In this document: positions 47,137-55,900 of the stretch, one piece after another
Numbering within the stretch: the first letter of the stretch is position 1
How the letters are laid out: every line of letters begins with the position of its first letter
Origin: Saprospiraceae bacterium
Lineage (GTDB): Bacteria > Bacteroidota > Bacteroidia > Chitinophagales > Saprospiraceae
Assembly: GCA_027080725.1 (NCBI GenBank)
Contig: JALWRC010000038.1
Span: 3,206 to 67,205 of the forward strand
Length of the DNA: 64,000 nucleotides
Direction of reading: 5' to 3'
Notes under the pieces: model-generated
Databases searched by the model: none
What the model was told of the DNA's origin: nothing
What the model saw: only the letters and a program-made list of their open reading frames with translations
Made by a program: the position numbers and the translations under genes

Positions 47137-47640
47137 TCATCTACGCTTAAAGGACCACTGTATCTTGCATTCAGCGACGACCTCTCCAAGGCTATCCATC
47201 CCGGTGGAGGTCACTTCGATGCCTACCGGAGTACCGGTTTTGAGGGTTTCGTCGATAGTCCGTATAATCTGCTTCCCTTCGGTGCAGGTAAAAAGCACGG
47301 TGCCTTTGGCCTTTTTTACGAAGTTGGTAGACATTCCGGTGACCAGCATAGAGACCTCTCCTCGTCCCGCCACAGACTGTAAGCAAAGCATGCCTGTCGG
47401 CAGCTCCGCCGCCCCCAGTAAAGCCCCGAAGTAAATCGAACCAAACGGGTTCTTCGTCCGGTAGGACTCCCGGATGGATACGGTACACACCTCTGCCTCC
47501 AATGCTTCCACCCGTACGCCCCACCAGGCTAAACTGGGGAGACGCCACAGGTAAAAGAAGCGCAATTTCCAGGGGGACAACACCTTCCTTCTAAAGGAGA
47601 GTACCTCGGGTGTGACCGGGTCAAATGGCTGAAAGGGCAT
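47137..47640 (-). CDS. DUF4442 hotdog-fold protein (thioesterase-like)
   Basis: 167 residues. The family core RTKNPFGSIYFGALLGAAELPTGMLCL is followed by a beta-rich half (KAKGTVLFTCTEGKQIIRTI, GIEVTSTGMDSLGEVVAECKIQW). DUF4442 proteins resemble acyl-CoA thioesterases, but activity is unproven. A 13-mer copy (47641-47653) abuts the start codon directly, occupying the place of the ribosome site. It lies upstream of and on the same strand as the dienoyl-CoA-reductase-like gene. Confidence 0.88.
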   Translation of the reverse strand: MPFQPFDPVTPEVLSFRRKVLSPWKLRFFYLWRLPSLAWWGVRVEALEAEVCTVSIRESYRTKNPFGSIYFGALLGAAELPTGMLCLQSVAGRGEVSMLVTGMSTNFVKKAKGTVLFTCTEGKQIIRTIDETLKTGTPVGIEVTSTGMDSLGEVVAECKIQWSFKRR

Positions 47641-47758
47641 GGTATGAAATGGTTGATGATGGGTTGTACACGATCATTGGGTGATATATCAACCCTCAGC
47701 TGATTCGCGCCCCTAAAGATAAAACATTTTGTTGAAATCGAAGGGATGTGCTTTGCTT

Positions 47759-48275
47759 GTGTGTATTACAAAATGCACTTTTTTTGAAGAATTATGAGAA
47801 AGACACAGGAGCAATACATCACTTCAGGAGTGAAAATTGCCTTAGGTACCTGATTGCACCACAAGACCATTGACCAGTAAATATTTATGGTTTAGATAAG
47901 TCTTTTGGTAGCTCTTTAGCAGATGTCTATTCTTCAATCAAGGTTAAGAGAGGCTTTTCTATACATGGTAGATGTATTATATGGCCTATTCCGGCGAAAT
48001 TCCAAGCGGGAACCGGCGCTAACCCGGGATAGTGTTATTATATCTTCTATGGTCTAAGTACCATTAAGGCACAGTTTTCACTTCGAAGCATAGTTGCCGT
48101 GTTCCCTACAACAGAAGGTATGGCCGCCCCACTATGTGTAGCTCTTAATTTCGCCTAGACCTTTTTGTTACTTTTTGGGGCAATGCCAAAAAGTAAGGCT
48201 ATTCTATTAATGGATTCTGTTATGAATACAAATGCTTTTTAATGAAAGCTCATTAGTGCATTTTGTAATACACAC
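47759..48275. repeat. 517-bp segment bounded by perfect 20-bp inverted repeats
   Basis: GTGTGTATTACAAAATGCAC (47759-47778) and GTGCATTTTGTAATACACAC (48256-48275) are exact complements. Interior without open frames. The same ends, with small changes, bound 23167-23401, but apart from the first six or seven bases after each end the interiors look different. Confidence 0.6.
48168..48196. other. 11-bp hairpin inside the IR-bounded segment
   Basis: TTACTTTTTGG (48168-48178) / CCAAAAAGTAA (48186-48196), a type of hairpin common in Bacteroidota intergenic DNA. It may be a bidirectional terminator. Confidence 0.5.
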
Positions 48276-48417
48276 CTATACTTCGGTGTGTACGACAAAC
48301 TGCGTTGCCTAAATGAGTTCCAAATTTATTTGAAACAACACACATCACATGCAGAAGGGAGGGAATGAACACCGAACACCCATTAACGAACGCCGGTTTT
48401 AGAAGTGATAGACTATG

Positions 48418-48460
48418 CATGCGCCTATACTATATATAGCGCGAAGCCAAATTATAAATC
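48418..48460 (+). repeat. Dispersed repeat with TATAGCGC stem, copy B
   Basis: GCGCCTATACTATATATAGCGC lies in the same context as 41793-41814 (copy A). Here the stem CTATA/TATAG is longer than in copy A. Confidence 0.55.
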
Positions 48461-48584
48461 CCAGCCGGTGTTGTACATTCCAAGGGAAGATGTTCCCTTG
48501 ACCCCTGAGCTTTAGTTTGGTATCAACTAACGGAAAAAGGAAACAAAGAAATCGGTTTTAGCCTTACAAAAAGGGAGTTAAGCC

Positions 48585-48672
48585 GTTAACATAGCCCACG
48601 GTTTTAACCGTGGGATTGATGTTTCAGACTATTTTTTGAAATGGTTTTAACCATTTATATCTTGTACACATA
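48585..48672 (+). repeat. REP-like double palindrome, copy 4 (best preserved)
   Basis: GCCCACGGTTTTAACCGTGGG (48594-48614) and AATGGTTTTAACCATT (48640-48655), flanked by TTAACATA on the left and TATATCTTGTACACAT on the right. The opposite orientation pair is at 1572-1632 and partial copies are at 7834 and 15811. Confidence 0.75.
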
Positions 48673-48895
48673 TTGTTCCTGACGCCCGAGTGTATTAATC
48701 CCTTCGTGGCCATCAAATAAAAGCATTCGTGCATTGGTGGCAATTAACTTTGGAAGAGGAGTGTTGAATGGATGCACTTTGTAATACACACCCACAAGAC
48801 TACCATTCCACTTTTTTTCGTTCTTTTGCGTATGAATTTGGACTCAACAATGTCCTACTCACAGTGTAAACCCATTATCTTCAAATGATTTTCGT

Positions 48896-49516
48896 ATGAG
48901 CCATTGGTACAAACCGGTTTTTGCCGCCGTTTACGATCCGATTATGGCCCGGATAGAAGCCGGTGGGTTGTCGGATTGGAGGCGAGCATTTTTATCCGGA
49001 TTATCGGGACAAGTATTGGAGATAGGCTCCGGAACCGGCGTCAATTTTCCCTTTTATCCCGAAGGAGTGCAACTCATCGCTTCAGACCCTTCCGGCCCCA
49101 TGATCCACCGTGCACGCCGAAAAGCACCAAAAGATAAGAACATCCGATTCATACAAGCCGGAATAGGGGATCGCGCATTGGACGAGTCCATCCGGGAAGG
49201 GAGTTTGGACGCCATTGTCAGCACATTGGTGCTTTGTAGTGTACCGGAACCAAATGCGGCAATTGACCGGTTTTGGAAATGGCTCAAACCCGGAGGTAAA
49301 GTCATCCTGATCGAACACATCCATGCCACCAAACCGGTCAATCAACGTCTGCAACAATGGGTCAACCCGGTATGGAGAGCAGTGGCCGACGGCTGTAATC
49401 TTACACGGTCGACCGACGCATATTTCAAGGAGTCCCCATTTACTTGCATCGAAGAGCACTATGATATTCTGGCAGTGCGATGGTATAGGGCAATTTACCA
49501 AAAAGGCCCTGCTTGA
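48896..49516 (+). CDS. Class I SAM-dependent methyltransferase
   Basis: 206 residues. SAM-binding motif I in GQVLEIGSGTGVNFPFYP (near 38-55), an acidic end of beta2 (LIASDPSGPMIHRAR), DAIVSTLVLCSV and the post-motif LKPGGKVILIEH. The overall layout resembles the METTL7/UbiE-like group, but the methyl acceptor cannot be told. Monocistronic. Confidence 0.9.
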   Translation: MSHWYKPVFAAVYDPIMARIEAGGLSDWRRAFLSGLSGQVLEIGSGTGVNFPFYPEGVQLIASDPSGPMIHRARRKAPKDKNIRFIQAGIGDRALDESIREGSLDAIVSTLVLCSVPEPNAAIDRFWKWLKPGGKVILIEHIHATKPVNQRLQQWVNPVWRAVADGCNLTRSTDAYFKESPFTCIEEHYDILAVRWYRAIYQKGPA

Positions 49517-49844
49517 TTTGTATAAAGCAGAAAGTTCCGTTTCTCATAAGCTTACAGGAAAACAGAGGGCGAAATACAGTTTTCTGTTCATTTGCCTTCC
49601 GTAATACGCAAAATGTAGTACATTTGACTATTGAGAGTATTTCGAAAAAGTTACTATCTTTGGAAGCACTAAGTTGTTTTGTCACCGGCAATAGCATCGT
49701 CAAAAATCTTTAACGCATCAATAACAGAAAGTTGGCTCAGAGTAAAAATGCTTTCATTCATAATTTTGACAGAACAAATGACGTCTTTAGCAGCATTGCT
49801 TTTTGGGGAGTAATCTCACTATTTCATTTGCAAATTATAATTTC
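49517..49844. other. Intergenic stretch before the M28 peptidase
   Basis: Contains two -7-like boxes, TACATTTG (49619-49626) and TATCTTTG (49655-49662). The second has a TTG 21 bases upstream (49631-49633), slightly longer than the 19-20 consensus. Nothing else recognised. Confidence 0.4.
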
Positions 49845-51110
49845 ATGAAAAAATTGGTATTTTTCCTTTTCCTGTCTCTATTGGTTGCTTCTTGCGCACT
49901 CTTCAAAAAGCAAAGAGTGATAGATAAAGCGACGTCAGACATGGCCGAACTCGAACAAATCATAACCTACTTGGCCTCCGATAGTCTCAAAGGTCGACTC
50001 ATCGCTTCTCCGGGTGCGAGAAAAGCCGGCGATTTCATAACAAAAAAGATGAAAGGGTATGGATTAAAACCCCTTGGAAAAGAGAAAAGCTACATTCAGA
50101 AATTCCCTTACAAAAGAATAGAGGCGCACATGGCACATCGCTCCAAAGTGCAAATGGATACCCTTGACACCTATGGGGAAAATATCATCGGATATCATGA
50201 CAACGAAGCAAAATACACCGTAGTCATCATGGCGCATTTTGACCACCTCGGTCAAGGGCAAGTGGGTTTTGGAGTGATGAATCCCAGCCCCGGAGAGACT
50301 TTCAATGGAGCCGACAACAATGCGAGTGGAGTGGCCGCCATGCTTTTGCTCAGCAAGCATGTGGACAGCTTACCAAAGGGGTACAACTATCTCTTCGTCG
50401 CCTTTTCGGGAAGTGAAGTCGGGTTTAAGGGAGCGACTTATTTTGTCCGGCATCCTCCCATTCCTTTGGAGCAAATCGCCTTTGGGATTAATTTGGATGC
50501 CGTAGGGCGAATGGAGGGCAATCAACTCACCGTTTACGGGACGGGGACTTCACCGATATGGGATAACATCATCACGGAAGACAATGCGTTTGACTTGCTG
50601 CTGGACCGGCAAAAAACAGGGATAAGCCGTTCGGATCAGACCTTATTCTTCATCGTCAATCTCCCGGCGCTTCATCTGTCGACCGGCAAAAACTACGACA
50701 CCAACAAACCGACAGATGATGTCGAATTGATTAATTATGAAGGAATAGAAAAAGTAATCGACTATACCAAGTATATCCTTAAAGCCGCTGTTCCTTTCCA
50801 AAAACCGGCATTTACCGCGACCAATGAATACAAACGCAAATACGCCGACAAATTTAAAGTGACGCTCGGCATTATGCCGGATTACTATTTTCCGACCCTT
50901 GGAATTCGCATCGAAGTGGTGATTCCCGATAGAGCAGCAGATAAGGCCGGACTCAAAGATGGCGATATCATTATAAAAATGGGAGATGTGGAGGTCACGA
51001 GCATTTACAGATATGTCGATGCGTTATCCAAATACCGAAAAGGGGATCAAGCGACCATCGTATTCAAGCGGGATGGCAAGGTGATGCAGACTACCGCCAC
51101 GTTTGAGTAA
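49845..51110 (+). CDS. M28 family zinc peptidase lipoprotein with PDZ domain
   Basis: 421 residues from the ATG at 49845 (MKKLVFFLFLSLLVASC, lipobox Cys17); upstream in-frame codons precede the signal peptide and are rejected. M28 zinc-site residues appear in VIMAHFDHLGQG, GADNNASGVA and FSGSEVGFKGA. The C-terminal PDZ domain runs about 335-421 (IEVVIPDRAADKAGLKDGDIIIKMGDVEV). M28 enzymes are aminopeptidases; this one would act on peptides in the periplasm or at the surface. The catalytic Glu is expected in the SGSEVG segment. Confidence 0.92.
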   Translation: MKKLVFFLFLSLLVASCALFKKQRVIDKATSDMAELEQIITYLASDSLKGRLIASPGARKAGDFITKKMKGYGLKPLGKEKSYIQKFPYKRIEAHMAHRSKVQMDTLDTYGENIIGYHDNEAKYTVVIMAHFDHLGQGQVGFGVMNPSPGETFNGADNNASGVAAMLLLSKHVDSLPKGYNYLFVAFSGSEVGFKGATYFVRHPPIPLEQIAFGINLDAVGRMEGNQLTVYGTGTSPIWDNIITEDNAFDLLLDRQKTGISRSDQTLFFIVNLPALHLSTGKNYDTNKPTDDVELINYEGIEKVIDYTKYILKAAVPFQKPAFTATNEYKRKYADKFKVTLGIMPDYYFPTLGIRIEVVIPDRAADKAGLKDGDIIIKMGDVEVTSIYRYVDALSKYRKGDQATIVFKRDGKVMQTTATFE

Positions 51111-51462
51111 GAGCAAAATATCGCCAAAAGATCCATTTCTAAAGTTGAAGTGTTTTCCTCCAGACACCACTTACTTTTCCATATAACAATACCGGATTCC
51201 GTACCAAAACCAGATGGCGTAATGGCCTAAAATTATATCCCCAAAAGTGGGATTTCGCCATTCGTTGTACCTACCACAAAGCCTCGCTGCCTAAAACTGC
51301 AATATTATATTTTGTTATTGCATTAAATGCAGTATATTATTATTAATTACTGAGACAAAGGCCCTCAAACTAAGCAATCTTTACCGATATTTACTTCAAA
51401 TTTACTACTTTGGCTTACCATTTCAATCGAAGCGTTAGAATTATAATAGGATATTTTTATAT
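51111..51462. other. Intergenic stretch before the diheme peroxidase gene
   Basis: No gene or family repeat recognised. The right half is AT-rich, with TGCATTAAATGCA as a small palindrome near 51320-51332. Confidence 0.4.
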
Positions 51463-52872
51463 ATGAAACGGATGAAAATCTACAGAGGGTATATTGCAGC
51501 AATTGCATTCGGGGGGGTATTCATCATCACGCTGACATCCGGCGGGATATTAGACCTAAGACATTTGTTGCGTTATGCCGAAGAGCCCATTCCGGCATAT
51601 GTTACTCATACCAACATCCCTACTCACAATCCCATCACGAATCGCGGGGCCACATTGGGCAGAGTATTGTTTTATGACAAGAACATGTCCTTCAACAACA
51701 CCTCTTCCTGTGCTAAGTGTCACAAACAGGCAGAAGACTTTGGAGATGTGGAAATCATCAGTACCGGGGCGCTAGGTCCGCCCAAGCGTCATACGATGCG
51801 AATAGGATTTGCCGGCATGTCCTCGGAGGTCCGGGCCTTTTGGAATGAAAGAGCAGTTTCCTTGGAGGAGCAAGCCACAATCCCGATTCACGACGGCAAT
51901 GAGCATGGCTTTAGTGGGATGTTCGGACTTCCGACATTTGATTCTTTGTTGCGCAAAATGGAGGGAATAGACTATTATCCCATACTTTTCAATTTCGTAT
52001 ATGGAGATTCCGCCATAACCGAAGAGCGCATGCAATTGGCCATTGCCCAATTCGTTCGAAGCATTTATGCTTTTGACACTAAGTATGATACCGGCCGTTT
52101 GACTGTCAACAGTGAATTGGATGACTTCCCTAATTTCACTGCGGAAGAAAATCTAGGGAAACGATTGTTCAACACATTGCCTAAGGACGGAGGTGCCGGT
52201 TGTTTTCAATGTCATGTTCCTCCGGAATTTGGCATGGACCCCAATTCTTTAAACAATGGGAACATTGGGATTATACACGGTCCGGAAAAGACCGATACGG
52301 GAGTGACCAAGGCTCCTTCTTTGCGCAATTTAATCACCCCTACAGGCAAAGAACTCGGGCCCTTTATGCACGATGGCAAATTTAAACGCCTCTCACAGGT
52401 GCTCGATCATTATATCAGCCTGGACAAAAAAGCTCCAACCCCCAACATGGACCCGCGTCTCATTGGCCCGGAAAATAACATCGAGCTGGATGACACTCAA
52501 AAACAAGCGATCATTGCATTTTTAAAGACCCTTGTATCCAACCGGGTATTTACGGATGAAAAATGGGCATCTCCATTTGTGAACGACTCCCTGGAAGTTA
52601 TTCCTCTGATGAATGGAGTTGCTAATGTCAGAAACCAACATTACGCTCTTGACATTACGCCGAACCCAGCCGGGGATTACATTTCTTTAGGCCTTGAAAA
52701 GACCTATTACCAACTGCGAATTTTCAATTCCAATGGGGCCATCGTCCTGCAAAAAACAATTAGTGGCGGAGACAGAATAGAGGTACATGCTCTTCCCGAT
52801 GGGTACTATTTCATACAAGCCGATCAATTAGGTGGGCAAAAACATTATTCCGGAAAAATCATAAAATTATAA
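51463..52872 (+). CDS. Diheme cytochrome c peroxidase (MauG-like) with T9SS type A tail
   Basis: 469 residues. N-terminal hydrophobic signal (YIAAIAFGGVFIITLTSG), two c-type heme motifs CAKCH (Cys83, Cys86, His87) and CFQCH (Cys247, Cys250, His251), and typical peroxidase sequence GRVLFYDKNMSFNNTSSC and GPFMHDGKFKRLSQVLDHY. Residues about 395-469 form a T9SS type A sorting domain (ITPNPAGDYISLGL, NSNGAIVLQKTISGGDRIEV, LPDGYYFIQA). Peroxidase or MauG-type oxidation is known for the fold. The sorting tail implies export to the cell surface, not periplasmic retention. It stands 48 bases before the giant protein. Confidence 0.92.
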   Translation: MKRMKIYRGYIAAIAFGGVFIITLTSGGILDLRHLLRYAEEPIPAYVTHTNIPTHNPITNRGATLGRVLFYDKNMSFNNTSSCAKCHKQAEDFGDVEIISTGALGPPKRHTMRIGFAGMSSEVRAFWNERAVSLEEQATIPIHDGNEHGFSGMFGLPTFDSLLRKMEGIDYYPILFNFVYGDSAITEERMQLAIAQFVRSIYAFDTKYDTGRLTVNSELDDFPNFTAEENLGKRLFNTLPKDGGAGCFQCHVPPEFGMDPNSLNNGNIGIIHGPEKTDTGVTKAPSLRNLITPTGKELGPFMHDGKFKRLSQVLDHYISLDKKAPTPNMDPRLIGPENNIELDDTQKQAIIAFLKTLVSNRVFTDEKWASPFVNDSLEVIPLMNGVANVRNQHYALDITPNPAGDYISLGLEKTYYQLRIFNSNGAIVLQKTISGGDRIEVHALPDGYYFIQADQLGGQKHYSGKIIKL

Positions 52873-52920
52873 TAGCACAACACTCGCCTCCTATTTATAA
52901 TACTTCTAAACCAACAAATT

Positions 52921-55900
52921 ATGAAAATTACTTTTACATTTCTCTTTTCATTACTCACTTTTATCAGCATCTACGGGCAAGGAGGATGCAACCCGCCCGG
53001 AGCAGACAACTGTGAGTCCTCCAATGTACTTTGTACGCTGGATGAGTTGGACGGCTATTCTTGCTCTAATCCGGATGCAGACAACCCTACAGGGTCGAAT
53101 CCCTTATGTTTTGGAGTGGGTAAACCGCACAATACAGTATGGTGGGCATTTATCGGTGGAGGCAATACCATAACCCTGAGTTTTAACTACGACTCTGCGG
53201 ACTGCAAAAATTACAACGACTCCAATACATGTGTCGTAGGTATACAAGCGGGTGTATTGGGTGAATGTGGAGACGCCCCGGTGGCCTGCAATGCCTCCTG
53301 TTGTGTTGAGGTATTCGAATTGAGGTTTTTTGCCGAATTTTGCAAAGTGTATTATGTCTGGGTTGACGGCTGCAATGCTGACGTTTGTAATTACACCATG
53401 GGAGTGTCACCAAAAGGCCATGGAGCGTACATTCCCGAGCCTTTGCCGGACTTTTACGTGGTGGGAAAGCCTTGTAAATGTGGAGTCATAGATGTCTGTG
53501 TCGAACCCCTGGCCAACAATTGCGAGGTTGCCCTGAGATGGACCATAGATGGTGTTCCGGCACCCGACTGGGATGACCAATTGTGCGTTACCGGCTTCGA
53601 TGTGCCGACGGATCCGGTCGAGTTTTGTGTCACCTGGATCATGGGGAACCCCAGCAATCCAAATGGAATCTGCGATGAGAAAACCAAATGCTTTACCATC
53701 ACACCGGAGCCCTCTAAAGAGGTCACCTTACCTCCGGAATGGGTTTGTTATGAAGACCACCAAAACAATTATCAATGGAGGCACTTGGGCTACGATACCA
53801 TTATCGAGTCATCCTGTGTCGATCCCCCGTGTCGGTTATCCATTCCGGATGGGGATGGTTGTTGTATCGACTATTATAAGGAAATCAATCTCCTCCCCGA
53901 AAGAGAGGTGGGAGAAAAATGGGTTTTCGTTTGTGATAAAACGCCCTTTGTCGCAGAAAACGGTAAAGCATACAGAAAACCTGCCTGCGACGTAGAGGTC
54001 AAATGGAAAGAACCTTGGGGTGACAATGGCACCCTTTGCGATACTTCATATCGACTCTTTTTTGACAGCTACGACCCAAAGGTCAAGACCGGCCACTCTT
54101 GTGGTAAATGCCAGGGATATTATGACGTCACGGCCGAATTTGATTGGACCCCGACCTGCATAAGGGGGTCTTATGAGGAGACGCCTTTCTGGATAGACCC
54201 AAATGGAGACACCATTTGGGAGCAAGATTTTGAAGTACATCTGCAAGACGGAGATCCTCCGGGTAGATACGAATTTGTCATAAAGGTTGACTATACCGAC
54301 CCCGACGATCCGGACCAGGATAAAACCTGTTATTACGAATCCGGGAAGTTTGAAATTATACTTCCCGTCTCAGTTCCGGCACCGGTACTTGCCGGAGACA
54401 GCCCCCTTTGTTTTGGGACAGAAGGCGACTACCACATCACCAACGACATCAATGGAGCGTGCCAATATAATTGGTATGTCAAAGAGGGCAATGGCGTCAT
54501 CCTTACAAAGAATATCGAAACGGCAAAAGACGTGCGTGTGCTTTGGAATCACAGTCCCGGCAATACGGGTATTATCTGCGTAAATGCATTGGTCAACTGT
54601 GGCACAAGTAAGGATTCCTGTTTCGTCGTCGAGCTCCTCGATGCGCCGGATCCCGATGCCGGGCCCGACACCGTCCTCTGTGGATTGACCTATACGATGC
54701 AAGGGAATATCGACGTTCCCGGTGGTATGTGGACACTTCTGGACAACCCCGGCAATGCTACTTTCGACGCCGGTGATATCCATACCGAAGTTTCAGTAGA
54801 TGCTTATGGAGAATATGTCTTCGAATGGTCCGAGCACCTGTCTACTTGTGACGGCTCGGATAGCATCCGCATTCTCTTCAGACCGGACCCAAAAAATGGT
54901 CCGGTAGATACGATTTGTGCGGGAGATGCAGAAAGCTACCGAGTACAGTTTGAGATTTTAGATGGCGAAGAGCCCTATGAAATCGTAAGCGGCAATGGCA
55001 CCATCTCCGGCAATATCTTCCTCTCCGATAGCATGACGGAAAACGTCAACCATCAGATTGTCATCAAGGACAAATACGGGTGTACGTTTATGTACGAGAT
55101 CAACTACGACTGTGCTTGCCACAATCAACTTGGCATCATCTCAAAGGATACGATAAAAGAATGTGGTGCAACACAAGTGTCCATACAATATGATCACAGT
55201 GGTGAAATGCTGGGCCCCAAAGATGTTATTGACTATGTCCTCTTTGATGACCCCAATGATTACTACGGATCTTCTTATGCACACAACTCAACCGGGACGT
55301 TTGTCTTTAATCCCAATACGATGATATTCGGTAAAGTCTATTATCTCGGCGTTGTACTGGGCAAAGGGAAAGCGGACGGAACAGTTGACGAATTGGGCGG
55401 ATGCTTACAAAAAGCACTTCAGCCCGTCATCTGGTATGAAATCCCGACCCCAGAAGCCGGACCCGAAGAAAGTCTCTGTGGACTTGAAATAGACCTCACC
55501 GGGACACCAAGTGTAAATGGCTCTTCCATCCATTGGATCAATACTCCAGGTGTAATTATGGAGCACCGGGATTCTACTTCTACCCACATTATGGCTACCG
55601 ATTATGGTCGATATGTATTTTACTTCATGGAGACAAATGCCATATGTGACGGCCTGGACTCTGTGGTAGTTCATTTTAATGAAAGCCCCGAAATCATCAA
55701 CTTGCGGAAGATATGTCTCGACCGGGACCCGGAGTTCAAATGGTATTATGAAGTCTGTATCACAAAGGGAAAACCCGTTTACACCAAGATCAAAGGAAAC
55801 GGAACCCTTGACAATTCTACTTGGTGCTTCAAATCAAATAATCTACAAAGCAGCACGACAGACACCTTAGTGGTGCAAGACATCAATGGTTGTGAAGCGA

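Larger units (their letters stand above)
47641..48895. other. 1.25-kb repeat-rich intergenic stretch
   Basis: Contains a 13-mer (47641), the IR-bounded element 47759-48275, a hairpin (48168-48196), the dispersed repeat copy B (48418-48460), the REP-like copy 4 (48585-48672) and a single 20-mer end (48773-48792). No gene seen. It is effectively a collection site of the window's repeat families. Confidence 0.6.
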
